Shown: positions 1 to 7,543, counted from the stretch's first letter. The stretch: DNA of 9,303 nt from an uncultured Clostridia bacterium (GCA_937894515.1 CALCRH010000046.1:1-9303); one strand, 5' to 3'. Translations and numbers: made by a program. Notes: a model not told the origin generated them from the letters alone.

Positions 1-72
1 CCCGCCGACGGTCTGTTCCTTCTCCTCGATCGGCTCAATAAGAACGCGATCACCCAGTGGTCTGATGTTCAT
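1..72 (-). CDS. groES: GroES co-chaperonin (Cpn10), N-terminal part, runs off window
   Basis: The minus strand from 72 down to 1 encodes 24 residues beginning MNIRPLGDRVLIEP, the highly conserved first strand of the 10-kDa chaperonin. GroES caps the GroEL folding chamber in the cytoplasm as a heptamer. The ATG start at 72-70 is preceded by AAGGAG (minus strand, complement of 82-87) with a 9-nt spacer. The gene begins 35 bp after the dnaK stop on the same strand, so the two are probably cotranscribed, and groEL would be expected beyond the window edge. The rest of the gene, including the mobile loop, is not visible. Identification from the N-terminus is strong. Confidence 0.93.
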   Translation of the reverse strand, partial: MNIRPLGDRVLIEPIEEKEQTVGG

Positions 73-107
73 TTCTGTTTTCTCCTTCATTGGATTTGGG
101 TTATAGA

Positions 108-2051
<1,944 letters not shown>

Positions 2052-2072
2052 ATCTTCTTCTCAACTTTCCGC

Positions 2073-2087
2073 CGCCCACCATGGGCG
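2073..2087 (-). other. Short hairpin in the dnaK 5' leader
   Basis: CGCCCA (2073-2078), three-base loop, TGGGCG (2082-2087): a perfect 6-bp GC-rich stem. If transcription starts near 2090, this hairpin would sit almost at the 5' end of the dnaK mRNA, a position that can stabilise transcripts. That function is inference only. Confidence 0.35.
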
Positions 2088-2094
2088 ACATGAA

Positions 2095-2124
2095 GTTATA
2101 AGCAAACCCCGTGCCAACTTCCAA
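2095..2124 (-). promoter_or_regulatory. dnaK promoter region: sigma-54-type element overlapping a possible sigma-70 element
   Basis: Reading the minus strand from 2117, TTGGCACGGGGTTTGCTT matches the RpoN consensus TGGCACG-N4-TTGC exactly, with the required ten bases between the GG and GC dinucleotides. The predicted start, about 12 nt after the GC, is near 2090, giving a leader of about 40 nt before the dnaK ATG. An overlapping housekeeping-type reading is also possible: TTGGAA (2124-2119), 18-nt spacer, TATAAC (2100-2095). The sequence alone cannot say which is used. No upstream activator site was identified. Confidence 0.5.
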
Positions 2125-2141
2125 CTGTGACACCCATTTTG

Positions 2142-2196
2142 GGGGACAGACCCCCTAAAAGTGAAAACTGTATAGCACTTTGCGGGGTCTGTCCCC
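2142..2196. repeat. REP-like inverted-repeat hairpin built on GGGGACAGACCCC
   Basis: GGGGACAGACCCC (2142-2154) and its exact reverse complement GGGGTCTGTCCCC (2184-2196) flank an inner inverted pair, AAAGTG (2158-2163) and CACTTT (2176-2181), with a 12-nt loop. Flanking TTTT and ATAAAA extend the symmetry outward. Each 13-mer is itself a near-palindrome. The design resembles the short palindromes mobilised by REP-associated IS200-like transposases in high-GC diderms, but no transposase is present here and copy number cannot be judged from one window. It lies exactly where GC-rich dnaK DNA gives way to Firmicutes-like DNA and where the fic reading frame loses its N-terminus. Confidence 0.6.
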
Positions 2197-2289
2197 ATAA
2201 AAGCGTCAATCAAAGAACAAAAGTGGGATTCGGATGTTCTGGGACTGATTGCGGCAATTTATAAAGAGGCCGGAAAGCAGGAGCTGTAT

Positions 2290-3231
2290 TTGAAACAGCG
2301 CCCAGAAGAACTCGATAAGCTTGTTGAGATCGCAAAAATTCAGAGCACCGAAGCATCCAACGCCATTGAGGGCATCGTCACAACGAGCACGCGAATCAAG
2401 CAGCTTGTTGAGGAAAAAACCACGCCCCGAAACCGTGACGAACAGGAAATTGCCGGATACAGGGACGCTTTGAGCATCATTCACGAAAATTTCGACGTGA
2501 TTCCGCTTACACGAAACTATATCCTTCAGCTCCATAAAATTATGTACAGCCATATGAACAACCCTATGGCTGGCCGCACAAAGAGTGTACAGAATTATAT
2601 ATCTGCTACCTATCCGGATGGGCATGTCGAAACACTCTTTACGCCCCTCGCACCGTTTGAAACACCGGATGCCCTTGATAGAATTTGCGAAGAATACAAC
2701 CGGGTTATCGGAAACATGGAAGTCGAACCATTGATTGCTATACCGATCTTCATTCATGATTTTCTCTGCATCCATCCCTTTAACGATGGAAATGGTCGAA
2801 TGAGTCGCCTTCTTACTACGCTGCTGATGTATCGAAGCGGTTTTTATGTTGGCAAGTATATCTCGCTCGAAGCGAAGATTGCCAAGAACAAGGAGCTGTA
2901 TTATGATGCACTCAGTCAGGCACAAACTGGCTGGCATGAAGGAACAGAGGATGCAATTCCATTCATCAAATACCTGCTTGGAACGATCTTGGCAGCATAT
3001 AAGGATTTTGAGGATCGGTTTGCTCTTGTAGAAAAAAAACTGCCCGCAATTGAGATGGTCAGGCAGGCTTCTATGAACAAACTCGGAAGATTTACAAAGC
3101 AGGACATCCGTGAGCTTTGTCCTTCGCTGAGTGTTAGTGCTGTAGAAGGAGCACTGCGCAAGATGGTTGAAGATCGCGAGATTAAGCGGGAAGGCAAAGG
3201 TAAGAATACCTGCTATTACAGGCTTAAATAA
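2290..3231 (+). CDS. Class II Fic-domain AMP-transferase with C-terminal winged helix, N-terminus disrupted
   Basis: Fic proteins transfer AMP from ATP to hydroxyl side chains of target proteins. The complete catalytic motif HPFNDGNGRMSR is at residues 162-173 of the TTG-start reading (His162, Asn166-Gly-Asn-Gly-Arg). The autoinhibitory helix motif SNAIEG (23-28, Glu27) precedes it, defining a class II, self-inhibited Fic. Residues about 255-313 look like a winged helix, often seen in Fic proteins that also bind DNA. The frame stays open upstream back to about 2176, and residues encoded from about 2203 (including QKWDSDVLGLIAAIYKEAG) look like authentic Fic N-terminal sequence, yet no ATG, GTG or TTG occurs before 2290. 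TTG at 2290 does have AGGAG six bases upstream. The simplest view is a gene cut off at the hairpin repeat; reinitiation at 2290 could still give a protein retaining both inhibitory and catalytic motifs. Confidence 0.85.
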   Translation: MKQRPEELDKLVEIAKIQSTEASNAIEGIVTTSTRIKQLVEEKTTPRNRDEQEIAGYRDALSIIHENFDVIPLTRNYILQLHKIMYSHMNNPMAGRTKSVQNYISATYPDGHVETLFTPLAPFETPDALDRICEEYNRVIGNMEVEPLIAIPIFIHDFLCIHPFNDGNGRMSRLLTTLLMYRSGFYVGKYISLEAKIAKNKELYYDALSQAQTGWHEGTEDAIPFIKYLLGTILAAYKDFEDRFALVEKKLPAIEMVRQASMNKLGRFTKQDIRELCPSLSVSAVEGALRKMVEDREIKREGKGKNTCYYRLK

Positions 3232-3272
3232 TATTGGTTGGTGTTAAAAATTAGCAAGGGGACTATCTCAAA

Positions 3273-3428
3273 ATGACCACACAAGGTCACCCCTACCGTG
3301 AGATGCCGCCCGGTCTGCGCGGAAAAATCATCGACATCGATGATGCGGGAACCGCGCACATCGCGTGGTCTAATGGCTCGACTCTCGGCGCGGTGCACGG
3401 GGTCGACCGTTTTCGCAGGGTGGACTAA
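3273..3428 (+). CDS. Small DUF4314-like protein (51 aa)
   Basis: A 51-residue open frame whose core, MPPGLRGKIIDIDDAG followed by HIAWSNGSTLGAVHGVDRFR, matches from memory the DUF4314 pattern of PxGxRG, VDDxG, a W-x-NG-S-x-L strand and a GVDxFR end. DUF4314 proteins are small predicted beta-barrels common in integrative conjugative elements and plasmids of Firmicutes; their function is unknown. The usual N-terminal part is missing or very short: the frame is open only to a TAG at 3252-3254. AGGGG (3257-3261) is a weak ribosome site 11 bases from ATG. The gene sits 41 bp after fic and just before a terminator, so it may be cotranscribed with fic or be a leftover of a conjugative element. Confidence 0.55.
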   Translation: MTTQGHPYREMPPGLRGKIIDIDDAGTAHIAWSNGSTLGAVHGVDRFRRVD

Positions 3429-3440
3429 AGCGGATATATG

Positions 3441-3485
3441 GCAGAGAGTGATGAAAAAAAGTCACTCTCTGCTTTGCTCTTTCTT
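3441..3485 (+). terminator. Intrinsic terminator after the fic/DUF4314 pair
   Basis: GCAGAGAGTGA (3441-3451) and TCACTCTCTGC (3462-3472) form a perfect 11-bp stem around a 10-nt A-rich loop, followed by TTTGCTCTTTCTT. The T tract is interrupted, so it is of moderate strength. It separates the fic segment from the peptidase gene. Confidence 0.7.
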
Positions 3486-3501
3486 CGCATTGTGCTATAA
3501 T
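3473..3501 (+). promoter_or_regulatory. Extended -10 promoter for the S51 peptidase gene
   Basis: TATAAT at 3496-3501 is preceded directly by TGC (3493-3495), an extended -10 motif. The best -35 candidate is TTTGCT (3473-3478) with a 17-nt spacer, a poor match that the extended -10 could offset. The predicted start near 3508 leaves a leader of about 58 nt with AAGGAGG at 3549-3555. Confidence 0.6.
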
Positions 3502-3565
3502 GGATCTGTGCGATAATCCGGAACTTACTTATCCATGGGAATCCGATCAAGGAGGAGCAAATACC

Positions 3566-4126
3566 ATGCGGGTCATGCTGACATCATGTGGACTGGAAAC
3601 GAAGCAGATCGAGGAAGAGTTTCTGAAAATGCTCGGGAAGGAGCCTGCGGAAACAAAAGCACTATTTATCCCGACTGCCGCAATTGACGCGGACGCGATC
3701 GAAGTTTTGCCGAAATGTATGCACGATCTGCTGAAATGCGATATACCGAAAGAGAATATCCGGGTATTTGACCTGCATCAAAATATATCGATCGACGAAC
3801 TGAAAACATACGATGTAGTCTACCTGACCGGCGGAAGGACTTCCTATCTGCTGGAACGGATCAACGATACCGGATTCCGGGATACGCTGCTGGCCTATAT
3901 CCGGGACGGTGGTTTTGTGATCGGCGTAAGCGCGGGCAGTATAATCTTTGCCAACAATCTGCAAGGGAATCTTGGGTTGCTGAATACGAAACTGGATGTT
4001 CATTGCGAGGCAAGCAGTTATACGGGTAAAGTTAGTTTTCCGCTGATTGAAAACCTAAGGCTGTCAAATACTGCTGCCATCCTCATCCGTTCCATACCTG
4101 ATGATGCGATTATCATTGACGGTTGA
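3566..4126 (+). CDS. Peptidase E-like S51 family serine peptidase
   Basis: A 186-residue cytoplasmic protein of the S51 family (PepE/cyanophycinase superfamily), whose characterised members hydrolyse Asp-X dipeptides. The nucleophile elbow GVSAGSIIF (about residues 118-126) holds the catalytic serine of the family GxSAG motif. A glycine-rich YLTGGRTSYLL turn lies before it, and the downstream LDVHCE segment supplies the likely catalytic histidine. The start is ATG 3566, set by AAGGAGG (3549-3555) ten bases upstream; the frame is open further upstream but that stretch is leader. The C-terminus (SNTAAILI then AIIIDG) matches the usual last strands, so the protein appears complete though at the short end of the family. 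It stands alone between its own promoter and terminator. Confidence 0.85.
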   Translation: MRVMLTSCGLETKQIEEEFLKMLGKEPAETKALFIPTAAIDADAIEVLPKCMHDLLKCDIPKENIRVFDLHQNISIDELKTYDVVYLTGGRTSYLLERINDTGFRDTLLAYIRDGGFVIGVSAGSIIFANNLQGNLGLLNTKLDVHCEASSYTGKVSFPLIENLRLSNTAAILIRSIPDDAIIIDG

Positions 4127-4171
4127 GATCATGTAGATTTTTTAGTCAGACTTTATCAACTTCACTTTTCT

Positions 4172-4197
4172 GCGTCACCTTCGGGCGACGCTTTTTT
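4172..4197 (+). terminator. Intrinsic terminator of the S51 peptidase gene
   Basis: GCGTCACC (4172-4179), TTCG tetraloop, GGCGACGC (4184-4191): a stem with one A-C mismatch capped by a stable UUCG loop and followed by six T residues (4192-4197). A textbook strong terminator. Confidence 0.88.
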
Positions 4198-4277
4198 CAT
4201 GTTTTTTCGAGGTGATATTCATGACCGATTGGTTTGAATGGAACGGCACGAAATGCACGGAGTACGGCATCTCTCAT
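4197..4277 (-). other. Minus-strand start signal and 26-codon open frame (probable gene 5' fragment)
   Basis: On the minus strand a perfect GAGGAGG (4291-4285) stands seven bases before ATG (4277-4275), opening 26 codons that begin MRDAVLRAF and end at TGA in the terminator. The ribosome site is as good as any in the window, but the open frame runs antisense through the recognisable phage-tail stub. This suggests that the 5' end of another gene was joined here in reverse orientation. A functional micropeptide is possible but unsupported. Confidence 0.25.
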
Positions 4278-4298
4278 CGTGGATCCTCCTCGTTCTGA
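4221..4298 (+). pseudogene. Stub of a phage tail protein N-terminus (distal-tail-like)
   Basis: ATG at 4221 has AGGTGAT four bases upstream and opens a 25-codon frame. Its first 17 residues, MTDWFEWNGTKCTEYGI, resemble from memory the N-terminus of tail proteins in Firmicutes siphophages and prophages (distal-tail type). After that the likeness stops and the frame ends at TGA 4296-4298. A complete protein of this kind would be several hundred residues, so this is a decayed prophage fragment, apparently cut at about 4271. No other phage gene is recognisable in the window. Confidence 0.5.
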
Positions 4299-4307
4299 CC
4301 GGTCAGA
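4294..4307. repeat. Perfect 14-bp palindrome
   Basis: TCTGACCGGTCAGA is perfectly self-complementary. It lies right at the end of the phage-tail stub and just upstream of the minus-strand GAGGAGG. It could be an operator or a recombination scar; nothing in the context decides. Confidence 0.4.
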
Positions 4308-4701
4308 CGGTTGCCTGCATCGTCCGTATCTGTATCAGATTTGCATTCTGATTTTTCGATATATCGTCAACGATCATCCGGCGCCATGTTCTGCCTTTGA
4401 CGCAGGCGATGTACTCAATTTCACATAAATATTATAATGCCAACAGGCGGATTTTCAACTGTTAAAAGAGTAAGTCATGTTCCGGGGAGCTTCAGGTTAC
4501 CGTTCACGGCACAGAGAAAGCGACCGGCGCTTCGCGCTGAAGCGACCCGGAGCGGTGTGTCTTGCGTCCGGCAGCCGGGCAGAACAGAGAGCAAAACGGC
4601 TGCAAAAAGCAGCGATGCAGCGCGGGAGAAACTGGGAGCGACTTGCACCTGTGAACAGTAACGAATAAACGAACTGAGTACGAAATGATATTGTTATTCG
4701 A
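4299..4701. other. Intergenic stretch without a convincing gene; GC-rich structured core
   Basis: Short open frames occur (for example 4437-4661 and 4477-4668, plus) but they lack ribosome sites and have Arg/Ala/Ser-rich shadow-like composition. The core can form several hairpins: CGCTTC/GAAGCG (4528-4533 with 4539-4544), GCAGCCG/CGGCTGC (4571-4577 with 4597-4603), and GCTGC/GCAGC (4599-4603 with 4609-4613), which competes with the second. CGAATAA (4662-4668) and TTATTCG (4694-4700) form an inverted pair ending one base before the -35 box of the marR promoter. Together with the adjacent phage stub, this looks like degenerate sequence between two functional units; a structured RNA is a weaker possibility. 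Confidence 0.45.
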
Positions 4702-4730
4702 TTGACGGTGATCCCGATTTGTGATATAAT
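4702..4730 (+). promoter_or_regulatory. Near-consensus vegetative promoter of the marR operon
   Basis: TTGACG (4702-4707), 17-nt spacer, TATAAT (4725-4730), with an added TG at 4722-4723 giving an extended -10. One mismatch to consensus overall. The predicted start is near 4737, leaving about 72 nt of leader before the marR ATG. Confidence 0.88.
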
Positions 4731-4747
4731 TGTTTAGCACTTAACAA
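4730..4747. promoter_or_regulatory. Candidate MarR operator over the transcription start
   Basis: TTGTTTAGCACTTAACAA is an 18-bp imperfect palindrome (six of seven arm positions pair) with TTGTT/AACAA ends typical of MarR-family sites. It overlaps the last base of the -10 box and the predicted start, where a bound dimer would block RNA polymerase. Three CGTAT direct repeats follow in the leader (4756, 4762, 4769) and might be a second site. Autoregulation by the MarR protein just downstream is inferred. Confidence 0.45.
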
Positions 4748-4808
4748 AACGGGCGCGTATTCGTATATCGTATCACACCGCGACAGGATGTTTTCGGAGG
4801 TTTCCGTT

Positions 4809-5282
4809 ATGAAAGATATCCAAACATACACCCATCTTCTCTACAGCATATCCGGGATGATCAACAAACTGAAACTGAAAGACATTCAGATGGAGAGCGG
4901 CGTGAAGCTCAACACCGCCGCGATGTCGCTGATCAATGTGATCGATATGAACCCCGGCATGAGCGTGACCGATCTCAGCAAACGGATGGACCTGACAAAG
5001 AGCGCGGTATCGCAGATGCTGAAAAAGCTGTGCGCGCTCGGATTGCTGAAAAAGTGCAGGAATGACGGCAATGAAAAAAACGTATACCCTGAACTGACCG
5101 AGCTTGGAAAAGCGACCGCTGCCGAATACAGGGAAAAGCATGACAAATTTTATCTCTGTATGACGGATTTGATGAACAGGTACGATTCGGACGCGCAGAA
5201 ACTGATTCTCCGCTTTCTTACAGAAGCGGACACGGCGATCAGGGATTTTTCATCTTCAATTGACATCGGGATGAAACCATGA
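4809..5282 (+). CDS. MarR-family transcriptional regulator
   Basis: A 157-residue winged-helix regulator. MarR dimers bind palindromic operators and usually release DNA on binding a phenolic, antibiotic or oxidant ligand. The winged helix spans about residues 51-100: MSVTDLSKRMDLTKSAVSQM is the helix-turn-helix with its recognition helix, LKKLCALGLLKK the next helix, and RNDGNEKNVYPELTELG the wing and following helix start. Flanking N- and C-terminal helices would form the dimer interface. ATG 4809 is chosen over the in-frame ATG at 4788 because GGAGG (4796-4800) stands eight bases before it, whereas 4788 has none. It is the first gene of a six-member plus-strand block. Cys75 and Cys83 are present, but nothing shows that they sense oxidants. 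Confidence 0.9.
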   Translation: MKDIQTYTHLLYSISGMINKLKLKDIQMESGVKLNTAAMSLINVIDMNPGMSVTDLSKRMDLTKSAVSQMLKKLCALGLLKKCRNDGNEKNVYPELTELGKATAAEYREKHDKFYLCMTDLMNRYDSDAQKLILRFLTEADTAIRDFSSSIDIGMKP

Positions 5283-5313
5283 GAACGGTACAGGCAAATG
5301 CCGGTATCCGTTC
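5283..5313 (+). other. Hairpin between marR and the next gene
   Basis: GAACGGTAC (5283-5291) pairs with GTATCCGTTC (5304-5313) around one bulged T, capped by GGC-AAAT-GCC. It starts right after the marR stop and ends 12 bases before the next ribosome site. No T tract follows, so it is more likely a processing, stabilising or partial attenuation element than a terminator. Confidence 0.4.
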
Positions 5314-5339
5314 AAAAGGTAAAATAAGGAGGAGAAACA

Positions 5340-6242
5340 ATGGAAAAGATCAAAAAGAGCGCTTTTTGTGTCATCGGAATGCCGGGCAGCACGGATGACG
5401 GCGAGGGTTTCGTTCAGAAACTGTGGGAAAAGGCGAACAGTCGGTTTGGCGAGGTGGAGGCATTGGCGGACCGGAATGAAGACGGCAGCCTCAAGGGCGT
5501 CTGGGGCATCATGACGGACATGGATTTCACCTACGGCCCCTGGACGGATGACTTTACCCGCGGTCGCTATCTGGCGGGCGTGGAGAGCCGGACAGACGAG
5601 ATCGCACCCAAAGGCTGGAAAAAATGGATCGTTCCCGGCTTTGAAGCACTGAAAGTGAAGGTCGAAAATGAAAACACTTTCCGTGATACTCTGAAGTATA
5701 TGAAGGAAAACGGAATCACGCTTGGCGGCGCGGTGCATGATTTTACCGACCCTGCCACCGGGGAGAACTATATGATCTTCCCGACCGCTCTGGATGACAG
5801 CAAGCGGGAGCTGATCAAAAGCGTGAAAGAGAAGACCGATCCCTTCGCACCCTGCGGGTTCCACTGTACGGGGTGCATGTTCAGCGACTGGTGTGGAAAC
5901 TGCCTGAGCGCCTGCAACATGTGTTCCTACGCGACCATCTCGGAGGACAACATCTGTGAAAACGTGCGTTGCACGAAGGAGAAGGGACTGTATGCCTGCT
6001 CCGAATGTCCGGAGCTGGGTACCTGTATGAAGGGTTTCTTCAGCAATCCCTACGGGTGTTTTGCCAGGGCTTCCTCTATGTTCAGAAGGGACCACGGGAA
6101 GGAAAATTATCTGAAAGCGCTGAACTCGGTATCGAAGGAGGAACAGCAGTTCCTGAACGATGTCAAGGCGGATCCCGCGGATAAGCCGGCGGAGGCTGAA
6201 GCGATCCGCAGGGTTCTGGAGATCCTGGAAAGCCATATCTGA
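5340..6242 (+). CDS. GyrI-like ligand-binding domain fused to a cysteine-rich DUF3795 domain
   Basis: A 300-residue cytoplasmic protein with no signal peptide or membrane segment. Residues about 5-150 look like a GyrI-like (AraC effector-binding, SOUL-type) domain, which in other proteins binds drugs and other small molecules. Residues about 168-245 hold thirteen cysteines (172, 176, 179, 185, 188, 192, 195, 206, 211, 220, 223, 229, 240) in CGxxCxxC-type spacing typical of DUF3795, a family of unknown function presumed to bind zinc or iron-sulfur clusters. The last 50 residues are charged and helical. ATG 5340 has AAGGAGG (5326-5332) seven bases upstream. It lies 57 bp after marR on the same strand, so its substrate may be the ligand sensed by MarR (inference). 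The GyrI assignment comes from overall pattern and is less certain than the Cys-rich domain. Confidence 0.8.
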   Translation: MEKIKKSAFCVIGMPGSTDDGEGFVQKLWEKANSRFGEVEALADRNEDGSLKGVWGIMTDMDFTYGPWTDDFTRGRYLAGVESRTDEIAPKGWKKWIVPGFEALKVKVENENTFRDTLKYMKENGITLGGAVHDFTDPATGENYMIFPTALDDSKRELIKSVKEKTDPFAPCGFHCTGCMFSDWCGNCLSACNMCSYATISEDNICENVRCTKEKGLYACSECPELGTCMKGFFSNPYGCFARASSMFRRDHGKENYLKALNSVSKEEQQFLNDVKADPADKPAEAEAIRRVLEILESHI

Positions 6243-6282
6243 TTCAGATCCTCCGATTCGGTGAGAAAGGCGGTCACGGATA

Positions 6283-7134
6283 TTGCAGACTGAAAATGTG
6301 CTTCGGGATGAAGATATGCTGATCCTGCGGGACATATCCGCCTGTCAGCGGATCGGCCAGGGAAATACGGCAGAAATATTCCTCTATGGACCCGGTACGG
6401 TCCTCAAGCTGTTCCGCGATCAGTTTCCGGAAAGCGGCGTCCTCAAGGAATGGCGCGTTACCCGCGCGGTACAAACGGTTTACAGCCGTATGCCAAAGGC
6501 GCTCCGGCTTGTCAGCTGCGGGGAAAGATCCGGCATCCTGTATGAACTGGCGGAAGGGCAGGATCTGTTCCGTATGATCGGTTCTGAGCCCTTTCTGCTT
6601 TTTTCAACCGGGAAAAAACTGGCGGAGATCCATACGGAGATCCATGGAAAGACGATCAGCGGTATTCTGACGGTCAAAGAAAAGCTGCTTCAGGAGATCG
6701 GATGGGTCAATGATCTTTCTGATGATGAGAAACGGAAAATCACAGACCGGCTTTTGCTTCTGCCGGATGGTGACCGGCTGTGTCATTTTGATTTTCATCC
6801 GGGAAACATCATGGTGAGCGGCGGGAAGCTCCTTGTACTTGACTGGCTGACCGCCTGCTCCGGGGAGCCCGCGGCGGATATCGCCAGAACCTGCCTCCTT
6901 CTGAAGTACGGAGAGGTCAGAAACGGCGACAGGCTTTCCCGGCTGATCCTCAGTATCACCAAAGTGTGCATCCGAAGATCCTATATGAGAAATATACGCC
7001 GGCTTTCCGGGATCACCCGGGATGAGATCAGGCGATGGATCTTGCCCGCTGCCGCCGCAAGGCTTTCCGAATGGCTGACGGAGCATGAGCGGAAACGTTT
7101 GTTGAAGCTGATACGCAGAAACCTGAACACATGA
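6283..7134 (+). CDS. APH-like phosphotransferase (aminoglycoside/choline kinase fold)
   Basis: A 283-residue kinase-fold protein of the APH family, which phosphorylates aminoglycosides, macrolides, choline, homoserine or other small molecules with ATP. Visible elements are a nucleotide-loop-like IGQGNTAEIF (24-33), a candidate ATP-binding lysine (Lys42 in VLKLF), the catalytic loop HFDFHPGNI (168-176, catalytic Asp170, metal-binding Asn175) and the metal-binding aspartate in LVLDW (Asp187). An Arg/Lys-rich C-terminus follows. The start is uncertain: TTG 6283 has only AAAGG 12 bases upstream, and an internal ATG at 6316 is possible, but the longer form keeps the first strand. It is 40 bp after the DUF3795 gene, and its stop overlaps the next start as ATGA. 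The substrate cannot be read from sequence; resistance is only one possibility. Confidence 0.85.
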   Translation: MQTENVLRDEDMLILRDISACQRIGQGNTAEIFLYGPGTVLKLFRDQFPESGVLKEWRVTRAVQTVYSRMPKALRLVSCGERSGILYELAEGQDLFRMIGSEPFLLFSTGKKLAEIHTEIHGKTISGILTVKEKLLQEIGWVNDLSDDEKRKITDRLLLLPDGDRLCHFDFHPGNIMVSGGKLLVLDWLTACSGEPAADIARTCLLLKYGEVRNGDRLSRLILSITKVCIRRSYMRNIRRLSGITRDEIRRWILPAAAARLSEWLTEHERKRLLKLIRRNLNT

Positions 7135-7444
7135 TCGGCAGCGTGATTTTCACAGCGCCTTGCCTGGACGTGGACTTTGACGGCGACGCGATCCTTTTCC
7201 GGGACGGGAGTAAAATGAATATCGGCCGGATCTTCGTGGCACCGGAACATTTTCGTAAGGGGTACGGACTGTTTATCATGACGCAAATCGAAGAGCAATT
7301 TCCCGATGTCACTCTATTCGCACTGGATACGCCGCTATGGAATGTACGGACGAACCGGTTTACCGGAAACTCGCGTATACAGAGTATGAGCGGGACGACG
7401 AATTCGCTTACTATGTCAAACAGATCATGCCCCGAAAGGGCTGA
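7131..7444 (+). pseudogene. GNAT acetyltransferase, N-terminally short and frameshifted
   Basis: GNAT enzymes move acetyl from acetyl-CoA to amines. The first frame gives NIGRIFVAPEHFRKGYGLFI, the acetyl-CoA-binding motif A region with RKGYG, then LDTPLWNVRTNRF up to 7361. The continuation YRKLAYTEYERDDEFAYYV, a normal GNAT end, lies in another frame from 7361 and stops at 7442-7444. Adding one T to the TTT at 7359-7361 joins them as NRFYRKL. The protein would be about 104 residues, lacking the first 50-70 residues of a usual GNAT: MIGSVIF corresponds to a middle strand. The start overlaps the kinase stop (ATGA) without a ribosome site. It is probably a remnant; a sequencing indel could explain the frameshift but not the short N-terminus. 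Confidence 0.75.
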
Positions 7445-7520
7445 CAGTATAATGATTACCTCCGGGGAAACTGTTTTGATCGAAAATCGGATATGGTGAG
7501 CGAAAATGGTTGAATGGATT

Positions 7521-7543
7521 TGCATTTGCAATATGGAAATGCA
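7521..7543. repeat. Inverted repeat in the leader of the Cys-rich gene
   Basis: TGCATTT (7521-7527) and AAATGCA (7537-7543) are perfect inverted copies nine bases apart, ending seven bases before the AAGGAG of the next gene. This could be an operator or an mRNA hairpin close to the ribosome site. No clear promoter was found in 7445-7565; a TATAAT at 7448-7453 lacks a usable -35. Confidence 0.35.

Noticed and set aside
2052..2140. CIRCE (HrcA) operator upstream of dnaK
   Set aside because: The TTAGCACTC-N9-GAGTGCTAA pattern or a close variant is not present.
2206..2937. 243-codon minus-strand open frame over fic
   Set aside because: It is antisense to the Fic motif region, has no ribosome site or recognisable domain, and its composition is that of a shadow frame.
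3441..3472. Hairpin considered as a transposon end or riboswitch
   Set aside because: A perfect stem followed by a T-rich tract directly after a gene is simply explained as a terminator.
4437..4661. 74-codon plus-strand frame in the intergenic region
   Set aside because: No ribosome site, and an Arg/Ala/Ser/Thr-rich shadow-like composition; the overlapping frame at 4477-4668 is equally unsupported.
5256..6335. 359-codon minus-strand open frame over the DUF3795 gene
   Set aside because: The plus-strand protein has a clear ribosome site, operon context and patterned cysteines; the minus frame has no such support.
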